From: Streptomyces venezuelae
GTDB lineage: Bacteria > Actinomycetota > Actinomycetes > Streptomycetales > Streptomycetaceae
NCBI RefSeq assembly: GCF_008642275.1
Contig: NZ_CP029189.1
Coordinates: 3,946,501-4,010,500 of the forward strand
Reading direction: 5' to 3'
DNA length: 64,000 bases
Below, piece after piece: positions 57,745-64,000 of the stretch. Below the pieces are notes generated by a model. That model did no database searches and was not told the DNA's origin. It saw only the letters and a list, made by a program, of their open reading frames with translations. Made by a program: the position numbers and the translations under genes. Each line of letters opens with the position of its first letter. Position 1 is the first letter of the stretch.

Positions 57745-58086
57745 TCAGCCTTCGCGCTTCACGTCGCACTTGTCGGGCCAGCCATCGATCGACACGCAGG
57801 CCTGGATCACGTAGATCGCGCCTCCCGCACCACTGGTCATGGTGGTTCCCGAGCCGCTCTTGTTCCAGAGTGCGTACTGCTCGCCGCTGGTTTCCCGCTT
57901 GTAGTTCACATAGACGGGGTGACCGTCCTGCTTCGTGTCCTTGACCGCGACGCGCGTGTTGGTCCCGTAGGAGTACGCGTGCACCTGCCCGTCCTTCGAC
58001 GAGCTGAGGTCGATTGCCATGGCGGGCGAGCTGCCGAGCACGGCAAGGGCCCCCACGGCCACGATGACAGAGGTTTTGGTCTTCAC
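57745..58086 (-). CDS. small secreted protein, copy 1 of a tandem pair
   Basis: A 113-aa protein. A short signal peptide (KTKTSVIVAVGALAVLGSSPAMA) is followed by a mature part of about 90 residues beginning IDLSSSKDGQVHAYSYGTN. There are two Cys, C-x9-C (ACVSIDGWPDKC), many Thr/Ser/Gly and Tyr, and no charged helix, pointing to a beta-rich disulfide-stabilised fold. GGGGG lies 6 bp before the GTG at 58086. It heads the cassette with its paralogue, an ABC ATPase and a permease. A secreted bacteriocin-like effector or a signal/substrate exported or sensed by the transporter are inferences from this layout only. Confidence 0.82.
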   Translation of the reverse strand: MKTKTSVIVAVGALAVLGSSPAMAIDLSSSKDGQVHAYSYGTNTRVAVKDTKQDGHPVYVNYKRETSGEQYALWNKSGSGTTMTSGAGGAIYVIQACVSIDGWPDKCDVKREG

Positions 58087-58152
58087 AGTTCCCCCAGAAA
58101 AATAATGGGCACGTGGTTGCGGTGTTGGTCGCAACCTTGGCGCCGGAAAGTG

Positions 58153-58181
58153 AAGTTAACACAAGATCAACTTGTTTACTT
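58153..58181 (-). promoter_or_regulatory. AT-rich inverted repeat upstream of the secreted-protein cassette
   Basis: ACAAG-ATCAA-CTTGT (58161-58175) is a perfect inner repeat, extended by AAGTT on one side and TACTT on the other. It is much richer in A/T than its surroundings and lies 75-95 bp before the first start. A second stem, GGTTGCG...CGCAACC (58114-58135), follows in the leader. Confidence 0.5.
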
Positions 58182-58285
58182 CTGCACTAAAGCGCCGCGA
58201 AATTCAAGGGGTCTTATGGGGCTTTCTATTCCGTACTGTCCTTCTTGCCGCGCTGGATGTGGTGTGTCCGGAATGCCGCCCGTTC

Positions 58286-59989
58286 TCAACGCGCCGCGGT
58301 GGTACCGCCGATCCGGGCCGCACGGTCCGGAGCTCCGAACCACCGCGACAGGGCGTCGGCGAGTCCGGCCACCGTGTCCGCGGTGTCCGCCGCGTCTCCT
58401 GTGCCCGGCGTGGCCGCGCCGTCCGGAGCGTCCTGGGAGGCTACGGCGTCCGGCGTGGCCCCGGCGCCCCCGGCGCCGGCCGCCCACGCGACGATTCCGT
58501 CCGGGCGCACGAGCAGTCCGTTATGCCCCGTTCCGTTGCCCGGGCGGGCGGCGGTGACGACGCGCACGCGCTCGCCGTACCCCGCCGCGTGCGCCCTGAG
58601 TTCCGCGTCGTCGGCGAGGTCGAGCAGCAGTGCCCGGCCGTCGTGGAGCAGGTCCGCGAGGTGCGTCCCGTCGGTGAGTTCGAGATCCGGGGCGCTGCGG
58701 CCGACCAGCGGATGGCTGCCGGGAAGGCCGGGAAGGTCGTACCGGTGCGAGACGCCGGCGGTCTTCTTGGCGAAGTACGTGGTGCCGGCGGCGGACCCGG
58801 TCAGGTCGGCGACGACACCGCGCAGCGCGCGGGCCTGCGGTTCGGGCCGCATCAGGGCGATCTGCGCCCGGGTCCAGTCGAGTACCCACGCCCCGACCGG
58901 GTGCCGTTCGGCCGTGTACGAGTCCAGCAGCCCCTCCGGCGCGTGCCCGCGTACGACCGCGGCGAGCTTCCAGCCGAGGTTCATCGCGTCCCCGATCCCG
59001 AGGTTCAGTCCCTGGCCGCCGAACGGCGAGTGGACGTGCGCGGCGTCCCCTGCCAGGAGGACCCGGCCGGCGCGGTAGTCGGCCGCCTGGCGCGCGTTGT
59101 CGGTGAAGCGGGTGGCGGTGTGCACCCCGGTGATCGTGACGTCGGTGCCGGAGACGCGGCGCAGACTCCTCTGCAACTCCTCTGCGGTGACCGCCGTTTC
59201 CCGGTCGGCCGGCGGGCCGTCGAACTCGACCGTGAGGATGCGGCCTGGCATCGGCCCGTGTACGTACACCCCGGTGTCCGTGTGGTTCCAGCCGGTCCCC
59301 AGCGCCTCGGAGCCGGTCATCTCGACGAGCGCCTGACGGCCGGTGATCTGCGGATCCGTACCGGGAAAGGCGAACCCGGCGAGCTTGCGGACCGCGCTTC
59401 GGCCGCCGTCGCAGCCGACGAGCCAGGCCGCGCGCACGGCTTCGGCCGAGCCGTCCGCGGCCCGGACCACGCGGACCTCGGTTCCGCCCTCGTCGGCGTC
59501 GAACCCCGTCAACTCGGTGCCGCTGCGCACCTCGACGCCGAGCCGGCGGGCCCGCTCGGCGAGTATCCGCTCGATTTCCTGCTGCGGTACGAGGCTGACG
59601 TCCCGAGCGGGACCGGCGTTCACGAAGTCGGGGTCGGCCGCGTCCAGCAGCTCCCCGTTCAGCATGATCCCGGCGAAGTGTCCCGAGAACCGGGCCGGCG
59701 GGCGAGGGGGCGGTGCGTCCGCCCGGCCGGTCTGCTGTCGCCGTGCGCGTGCGAACGCCTGGAACCGCTCGGCGGAGCGCTGCTGGACCTCGGCCAGCGC
59801 GGGCAGCATGCCGCGCCGGTAGAAGGCCTCGGCGGTCGCGGTGTTGACCGACCCCGCCTTGATGGTCGGGTCCACTTCGGTCCGCCGCTCGACCACCACC
59901 ACGCGTGCGCCACCGAGCCGGAGCTCGCAGGCGAGCATCAGTCCTACGGGGCCGCCTCCGGCCACCACTACGTCGAAGTCCGTGTTCAT
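58286..59989 (-). CDS. FAD-dependent aromatic monooxygenase (PheA/TfdB type)
   Basis: A 567-aa flavin hydroxylase. The FAD Rossmann motif VAGGGPVGLMLACEL is at residues 9-23, LVGCDGGRS lies in mid-protein, and GDAAHVHSPFGGQGLNLGIGDAMNL is the second FAD motif. A C-terminal thioredoxin-like domain (about 430-567, ending in an Ala/Gly/Thr-rich tail) is typical of polyketide hydroxylases such as RdmE/PgaE. It probably hydroxylates or detoxifies an aromatic compound, including rifampicin-like drugs in some relatives. The ATG at 59989 is used. It is divergent from a TetR gene, which likely controls it. Confidence 0.92.
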   Translation of the reverse strand: MNTDFDVVVAGGGPVGLMLACELRLGGARVVVVERRTEVDPTIKAGSVNTATAEAFYRRGMLPALAEVQQRSAERFQAFARARRQQTGRADAPPPRPPARFSGHFAGIMLNGELLDAADPDFVNAGPARDVSLVPQQEIERILAERARRLGVEVRSGTELTGFDADEGGTEVRVVRAADGSAEAVRAAWLVGCDGGRSAVRKLAGFAFPGTDPQITGRQALVEMTGSEALGTGWNHTDTGVYVHGPMPGRILTVEFDGPPADRETAVTAEELQRSLRRVSGTDVTITGVHTATRFTDNARQAADYRAGRVLLAGDAAHVHSPFGGQGLNLGIGDAMNLGWKLAAVVRGHAPEGLLDSYTAERHPVGAWVLDWTRAQIALMRPEPQARALRGVVADLTGSAAGTTYFAKKTAGVSHRYDLPGLPGSHPLVGRSAPDLELTDGTHLADLLHDGRALLLDLADDAELRAHAAGYGERVRVVTAARPGNGTGHNGLLVRPDGIVAWAAGAGGAGATPDAVASQDAPDGAATPGTGDAADTADTVAGLADALSRWFGAPDRAARIGGTTAAR

Positions 59990-60006
59990 GGCTTTCACTG
60001 TAGTCA

Positions 60007-60030
60007 CTAAAACTTTAGAGTCGCTATAGT
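60007..60030. promoter_or_regulatory. operator-like site and -10 of the TetR gene
   Basis: CTAAA-AC-TTTAG (60007-60018) is a perfect small palindrome between the divergent monooxygenase and TetR genes. TATAGT (60025-60030) stands 8 bp before the GTG at 60038 and can serve as a -10 for a leaderless TetR mRNA. Confidence 0.5.
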
Positions 60031-60037
60031 GTTGTCT

Positions 60038-60712
60038 GTGACCGAGGAAACCGAGAAGCACGGCTCCGGAAAGCGCGCGGCCGACGGGGCGTTGACCTTG
60101 CGCGAGCGCAAGAAGCGCGAGACCCGGCAGCGGATCTCGGACGAGGCGACGATGCTCTTCGCGGCGCGCGGCTTCGACCAGGTGACCGTGGCGGAGGTGG
60201 CCAGGGCCGCCCAGGTCTCCACGATGACGGTCTTCAACCACTTCCCCCGCAAGGAAGACCTCTTCCTGGACCGCATCCCCGAAGCCGTCGAGCTCCTCAC
60301 CGCCGCGGTACGGAACCGCCCGGCCGGCGAGACCCCGCTCGCCGCACTGCGCGCTCTGCTGCTCCGGCTCCTGGACCAGCGCCATCCGCTGGCGGCGGTG
60401 AGCGACGACTTCCCGTACTTCTGGCGCGTCGTGCTGGACTCACCCGCCCTGCGGGCGCGGGCGCGCGAAGGCGTCGAGGAGGTGGAACAGGCGCTGGGGG
60501 ACGCGATCGCCGAGACCGCCCCCGGCGGTGACGGCCCCGGCCCCCGCCTCGCGGCGGCACTGGCCATCGCCGCGTACCGGGCCGTCTACGTCGCCACGGC
60601 CCGCCGCCTGCTCGCGGGCGAGCGCGCGGCGGACGTGGCCGACGACCACCGGTCGCGGGTGAACGGCGCGTTCGACGCCCTGGAGCGCGCCCTTCCTCCG
60701 GCGCCCCGATGA
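60038..60712 (+). CDS. TetR-family regulator
   Basis: A 224-aa repressor. A basic helix (LRERKKRETRQRISDEATMLFAARGFDQVTVAEVARAAQVSTMTVFNHFPRKEDLFLDR) forms the DNA-binding domain. The C-terminal domain is helical with a TetR ligand pocket. The GTG at 60038 is chosen because TATAGT lies 8 bp before it, suggesting leaderless expression; the GTG at 60029 is possible. It probably represses the divergent FAD monooxygenase gene. Confidence 0.9.
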   Translation: MTEETEKHGSGKRAADGALTLRERKKRETRQRISDEATMLFAARGFDQVTVAEVARAAQVSTMTVFNHFPRKEDLFLDRIPEAVELLTAAVRNRPAGETPLAALRALLLRLLDQRHPLAAVSDDFPYFWRVVLDSPALRARAREGVEEVEQALGDAIAETAPGGDGPGPRLAAALAIAAYRAVYVATARRLLAGERAADVADDHRSRVNGAFDALERALPPAPR

Positions 60713-60722
60713 CCGCGACCCA

Positions 60723-60740
60723 ACGCCTGTGGTCAGGCGT
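60723..60740 (+). terminator. short hairpin after the TetR gene
   Basis: ACGCCTG (60723-60729) pairs with CAGGCGT (60734-60740) around TGGT. The rest of the 60713-60920 gap shows no gene and contains a run of nine C (60796-60804). Confidence 0.5.
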
Positions 60741-60920
60741 CCGACTCCCCGTCGAGGACGCACTCCACTAGGCCCGGGGCACTCCTGGGCCGTCACCCCC
60801 CCCCGACGGCGCGGCGCCGGCCGGTTCCGCGGGGCTTGACGGAATCCGGACGGCGCAGCGCCCGCCCGGCCCCCTCCGGGGGCGGCCGCCGGAGCGGGGC
60901 GGGACGTGCCTGCCGTGGGC

Positions 60921-61859
60921 CTACGCGTCCACTGCCGCCGGGTCGAGGGAGTCGGCGTCCTCCATGAAGGACAGCATCCGGGCGTTGATCACGTCGGGGT
61001 GGTCGATCTGCGGGCCGTGTCCGCTCGCCGTGATGATCTCGGCGCGGGCTCCGCGGACGAGGCGCGGTACGCGTTCCAGCTGGCGCTTGGGGTGCACGAG
61101 CAGGCTGTGCTTGCCCATGATCAGGTAGAGCGGGGTCCGGATGGACCGCAGCGCGTCCTCCGTCAGCGGCAGCGGCGCGGGGCGGCGGATCCGGTACGCA
61201 CGGGCGCCGAGCTGGATCCACTTGCGCATCTCGGGGATGGCGAGGACCGGCTGGTCCAGCCACTTCGCGAGCCGGGGGCGCAGCGCCTTCGGGGCAAAGG
61301 TGGCGAACAGGCTGATGAAGATCCAGACGAAGAAGCGCAGGCCGACCTTCTCCAGGCCGCCGGGGTCGAGGGCGGTGACCGAGGCGAGCCGTCCGGGCCG
61401 CAGGTGGGCCTGGTTGAGGACGAGCCAGCCGCCGTAGGAGGAGCCGACGAGGTGCACCCGGTCCAGGCCCAGCGCGTCGAGCGCCTCGTCCATCCACTGC
61501 GCGGCGCGCTCGGGCTGCCACATGGGCTCGCGGTGGACGCTGCGGTTCGCGTCACCGGGGGTGTCGAGGGCGTAGACGGGCCGGTCGAGGCTGAGCCCGG
61601 GGGTGTTGGGGAACCACATCGCCGAGCTGTAGCCGGCGCCGTGGATCAGGACGATCGGGGTCCGGGACGCGGCGGCGGGATCCGCGGGCCCGTACCGGTA
61701 GACGTGGGTGGTGCCGAAGCTCGTCTCCACGTCCGTCTCGGATCGGGCGGGCGCCCCCATCGCGCGGAGCACGTCCTCGGCGGCGAAGTAGCGGTCGCGC
61801 AGGGTGTCGTTGACGTAGCGGCCGACATCGCGGCGTACGCGGGCGGTGTTCTCGGGCAC
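60921..61859 (-). CDS. alpha/beta hydrolase
   Basis: A 312-aa hydrolase with an intact triad outline: oxyanion motif LIHGAGYSSAMW, nucleophile elbow GSSYGG with Ser141, and the catalytic His in ASGHGPQIDHP. Its substrate is unknown; esterase, epoxide hydrolase and lactonase are all possible. AGGAGGTGCCGCC before the GTG at 61859 decides the start over upstream ATGs. It is divergent from a TetR gene with two operator-like palindromes between them. Confidence 0.92.
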   Translation of the reverse strand: MPENTARVRRDVGRYVNDTLRDRYFAAEDVLRAMGAPARSETDVETSFGTTHVYRYGPADPAAASRTPIVLIHGAGYSSAMWFPNTPGLSLDRPVYALDTPGDANRSVHREPMWQPERAAQWMDEALDALGLDRVHLVGSSYGGWLVLNQAHLRPGRLASVTALDPGGLEKVGLRFFVWIFISLFATFAPKALRPRLAKWLDQPVLAIPEMRKWIQLGARAYRIRRPAPLPLTEDALRSIRTPLYLIMGKHSLLVHPKRQLERVPRLVRGARAEIITASGHGPQIDHPDVINARMLSFMEDADSLDPAAVDA

Positions 61860-61890
61860 GGCGGCACCTCCTGGGAAGATCCGTTCTTCG

Positions 61891-61928
61891 TGGTACGACC
61901 GTATCATCAATGTGGTACATCGGTACCA
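61891..61928. promoter_or_regulatory. two operator-like palindromes between hydrolase and TetR genes
   Basis: TGGTAC-ATCG-GTACCA (61913-61928) is perfect. TGGTAC-GACC-GTATCA (61891-61906) is a one-mismatch copy 22 bp away. The pair fits cooperative binding of two repressor dimers. Confidence 0.75.
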
Positions 61929-61987
61929 TGAAGGTGGTTCGGACAGCGGAGCGCGAACCCACCATCGACAGGCGGAGACACCGGAAC

Positions 61988-62614
61988 ATGCCGAAGCGTG
62001 TGGATCACGAGGAGCGGCGCGCCCAGATCGCCGAGGCGCTCATCCAGGTCGCGGGGCGGCGTGGACTGCATGCGGTCGGCATGCGGGACGTGGCCGCGGA
62101 AGCCGGGGTTTCGCTCCGGCTCGTGCAGTACTACTTCGAGACCAAGGAGAAACTGCTCTTCTACGGCCTCCGGCACCTGACCGACCGCTTCACGGCGAGG
62201 GTGGGCGCGCGCCTGGCCGCCGCCGGCCCGGACCCCGGCCCGCGCGCCACGGTGGAGGCGCTGCTGCTGGCCTCGCTGCCGACGGACGAGGAGAGCCGTA
62301 CGTTCCACCTGCTGTACAGCTCCTACGCGATCCTGTCCGTGACCGACGAGGCCCTGGCCGCCCAGCCCTTCATCGACAACCCCGACGCCGCCGAGAACTC
62401 CCTGACCGGACTCCTCGAACAGGCGCAGAAGGCAGGACTGGCCGACCCGGGCGCCGACGCGCGCACGGAGGCGGTCAGCCTGCTCGCGATGGCGGCGACC
62501 ATGGGGACCAGCATCCTGGTGGGCCAGCGGGGTCCGGAGTCCGCGATCGCGGTTCTCCGTCACCACCTGGACCGGATCTTCAAGGCCGCCCCGGGGGGTT
62601 CGGCGGGCGCGTAA
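61988..62614 (+). CDS. TetR-family regulator
   Basis: A 208-aa repressor starting MPKRVDHEERRAQIAEALIQVAGRRGLHAVGMRDVAAEAGVSLRLVQYYFETKEKLL, a standard TetR DNA-binding domain. The all-helical C-terminal domain resembles BetI-like actinobacterial TetR proteins. The ATG at 61988 follows a purine-rich site; an ATG at 61928 would start inside the operator, so it is less likely. It probably controls the divergent hydrolase and itself through the tandem palindromes. Confidence 0.92.
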   Translation: MPKRVDHEERRAQIAEALIQVAGRRGLHAVGMRDVAAEAGVSLRLVQYYFETKEKLLFYGLRHLTDRFTARVGARLAAAGPDPGPRATVEALLLASLPTDEESRTFHLLYSSYAILSVTDEALAAQPFIDNPDAAENSLTGLLEQAQKAGLADPGADARTEAVSLLAMAATMGTSILVGQRGPESAIAVLRHHLDRIFKAAPGGSAGA

Positions 62615-62742
62615 CGCAAGGGGAGGAGGGGCGGACGTTGCGGCTCGCGCCGTCCGAAGAATTCGCGCACCCCGACGGAACGTTTCGCTGGGACGGCTCC
62701 TCTGGAGGGTGACGGATTCCCGAAGTCGCCGTAGGAGGACCC

Positions 62743-63195
62743 ATGCCGTACCGGCCCGAGACCCCCGCTCCCACCCGCGCTGCCGCCCTCGTCGCCTCGG
62801 TGCTCGTCGTGGACGCCCTGCTCCACCTGTACTGGACGACGGGCGCCACCTGGCCCGCGGCCGACGACGGGAGCCTGTCCCAAGCGGTTCTCGGTACGGA
62901 GGTGCCGTTCACACCGCCGGTCCTGGTCCCGCTCGTCGCCCTGCTCCTCACCGCCGCCGCCGTCGTCCTCGCCCACTCCCGCCGCCCCCGCCACCGGCTC
63001 CTCCGTCTCGGCACCCTGGCCGTGGCCGCGGGCCTCTCGTCACGCGCCCTCGCGGGGATCTACTGGGTGTTCGCGAAGGAGACCGGCACCCCCTTCCACT
63101 GGCTCAACCTCACGGTCTACACACCGCTGTGCGCCGTCCTGGCCGTCGCCGCACTGTGCGTGGCGCGTGGGAAGGACGAGGCGCGTGCCCGGTGA
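62743..63195 (+). CDS. DUF3995 membrane protein
   Basis: A 150-aa protein with four helices (AALVASVLVVDALLHLYWTTG, VPLVALLLTAAAVVLAH, LLRLGTLAVAAGLSSRALAGIYWVF, PLCAVLAVAALCVAR). The HLYWTTG segment after helix 1 is typical of DUF3995. Function unknown. GGAGGA precedes the ATG. The sigma-factor gene starts 32 bp beyond its stop, so they may form one transcript. Confidence 0.88.
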   Translation: MPYRPETPAPTRAAALVASVLVVDALLHLYWTTGATWPAADDGSLSQAVLGTEVPFTPPVLVPLVALLLTAAAVVLAHSRRPRHRLLRLGTLAVAAGLSSRALAGIYWVFAKETGTPFHWLNLTVYTPLCAVLAVAALCVARGKDEARAR

Positions 63196-63197
63196 TG

Positions 63198-63224
63198 GCG
63201 GTGAGCGCGGTGAGCGCGGTGAGC
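63198..63224 (+). repeat. three 9-bp repeats before the sigma-factor start
   Basis: GCGGTGAGC is repeated three times exactly, ending 2 bp before the ATG at 63227. Each copy contains GGTGAG, a possible ribosome site. Confidence 0.85.
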
Positions 63225-63226
63225 GT

Positions 63227-63727
63227 ATGGACGAGGACCGAACGGTCCGGCTCGTGCGAGCCGCCCAGCGCGGCGACACCCTCGCCATGGCCGAACTCCT
63301 CGACGTCCTCACCCCCTACGTCGGCCGCGTCTGCGCGGCCATCGCGCTGGACCACGGGGCGGACGCGGCGCAGGAAGCACTGGTGGCGGTCTTCAAGTCG
63401 CTGCGCAGCCTGAGGGATCCGGCCGCCCTGCACGGCTGGACCCGTGCCATCGCGGTGCGCGAGGCGGTCCGCACCGCCCGCCGCGCCGCCCGCACCGTCC
63501 CGGGCGATGTCAGCGAGCTCCCGGCCCGCGGAGACCCCCAGCTCTCCGCCGACATCAGGGACGTACTGGACCGGCTCTCCCCCGAACACCGCGCGGTGTT
63601 GATGCTGCGTGACGTGGAGGGCCTGGACGAGCGCACGGCGGCAACCCTGCTCGGCGTGCGCACGGGCACGGTGAAGTCCCGGCTGCACCGGGCCCGCGAC
63701 ACCTTCCGGAAGGCGTGGACGTCATGA
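63227..63727 (+). CDS. ECF-like sigma-70 factor
   Basis: A 166-aa sigma factor with region 2 (about 8-75; LVRAAQRGDTLAMAELLDVLTPYVGRVCAAIALDHGADAAQEALVAVFKSL) and region 4 (about 105-160; VLDRLSPEHRAVLMLRDVEGLDERTAATLLGVRTGTVKSRLHRARDTFRKAW). No anti-sigma factor with a zinc motif follows; instead the next gene overlaps by 4 nt (ATGA) and encodes a SRPBCC-like protein. This suggests a sigma group controlled by a partner other than a classic membrane anti-sigma. The ATG at 63227 is used; the frame is open further upstream. Confidence 0.9.
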   Translation: MDEDRTVRLVRAAQRGDTLAMAELLDVLTPYVGRVCAAIALDHGADAAQEALVAVFKSLRSLRDPAALHGWTRAIAVREAVRTARRAARTVPGDVSELPARGDPQLSADIRDVLDRLSPEHRAVLMLRDVEGLDERTAATLLGVRTGTVKSRLHRARDTFRKAWTS

Positions 63728-64000
63728 ACGAGCTCTGGCCCACCACCGACTTCGACCCCGTACGCCGCCTGCGCGCCCTGGCCGCCGGCATCCGGGGCGC
63801 CCATGTGACCGAGGCGCACCTCGACGCACCCTTCGAGCAGGTCTGGAGCGTCCTGGGGGACCTGGAGGGCGGGTTCGGGCAGGTCGTCACCGACATGGAG
63901 CGGCTGCGCGTCGTGCGACGACAGGGCGAACGGGTCGAGGCGCTGGCCCGCAGCAGATACGGAATGCGGGCCCGGCTGCGCGGCGTGCAGCGGCCGGGCT
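63724..64000 (+). CDS. SRPBCC-like protein coupled to the sigma factor, 3' end beyond window
   Basis: The first 92 residues are present. They show the start of a helix-grip (polyketide cyclase/SRPBCC) fold: AHVTEAHLDAPFEQVWSVLGDLEGGFGQVVTDMERLRVVRRQGERVEALARSRYGMRARL. The ATG overlaps the sigma-factor TGA, so the two proteins are made together. It may bind a small molecule and report to the sigma factor; that is inference. The gene runs off the window. Confidence 0.75.
   Translation, partial: MNELWPTTDFDPVRRLRALAAGIRGAHVTEAHLDAPFEQVWSVLGDLEGGFGQVVTDMERLRVVRRQGERVEALARSRYGMRARLRGVQRPG

Noticed and set aside
54435..58086. Identification of the secreted-protein/ABC cassette as a lactococcin 972 locus.
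   Set aside because: The gene layout is similar, but the mature sequences lack the Gly-Tyr-Gly-Val and His-rich motifs I associate with lactococcin 972, and they contain a disulfide-like C-x9-C. Kept only as an analogy.
1..64000. Search for tRNA, rRNA, insertion sequences, prophage or integrase genes.
   Set aside because: No cloverleaf, rRNA-like stretch, transposase motif or terminal inverted repeat pair was seen.

Overview
The window is high-GC DNA with almost every third codon position G or C. It carries families typical of Streptomyces or a close relative: XRE/DUF397 pairs, an AfsR-like BTAD/NB-ARC regulator, SpoIIE-type phosphatases, FUSC, DUF3995 and TerD/vWA proteins, leaderless promoters and a PHO box. 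A perfect copy of the Streptomyces parS element (GTTTCACGTGAAAC) and a one-mismatch copy lie 7 kb apart. In this genus parS sites cluster around oriC, so the window is probably core chromosome near the origin. I found no transposase, integrase, CRISPR array, rRNA or tRNA.

Layout. 0-12.3 kb: an acyl-CoA dehydrogenase behind a double palindrome, an anti-sigma-like ATPase, an XRE/DUF397 pair whose DUF397 motif is triplicated, SseB-like and ArsR-like genes, pirin behind a palindrome, an AI-2E-family exporter, a PAS-GAF-SpoIIE-ATPase protein and leaderless aspS. 12.4-24.8 kb: a vWA protein with a roughly 1 kb repeat region, a PHO-box-controlled PhoX phosphatase, a sensor kinase with a lipoprotein, FUSC, Rrf2 and Rid genes, and a sortase-like protein without catalytic residues. 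25-41.6 kb: a B12-riboswitch cobalt operon (cbtB-cbtA) beside a phosphatase-like protein lacking its histidines, uricase, a class III aminotransferase, PaaX-like and AfsR-like regulators, a cold-shock protein, a PP2C phosphatase, an FAD oxidase, and ClC and K+ channels.

41.7-53.3 kb is rich in regulator-target pairs. These are MarR genes, an MFS exporter, an NmrA-like reductase whose operator-like palindrome recurs 6.6 kb away before a DUF1772 gene, a radical-copper oxidase, a VOC-AraC-VOC group, an alpha/beta hydrolase broken by an in-frame TAA, an LmrA-type TetR and a second vWA protein fused to TerD. 53.3-64 kb: a CAP protein, a cassette of two duplicated small secreted proteins plus an ABC ATPase and permease with a U-tract terminator between the halves, a monooxygenase/TetR pair, a hydrolase/TetR pair, and a sigma factor with a SRPBCC-like partner.

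The best candidate for an undescribed system is the secreted-protein/ABC cassette at 54.4-58.2 kb. The best-supported regulatory finds are the parS in a perfect 38-bp palindrome, the PHO box, the B12 riboswitch and the shared TGCATGC-N2-GCATGCA palindromes. All calls were made by reading the sequence, with no database search.
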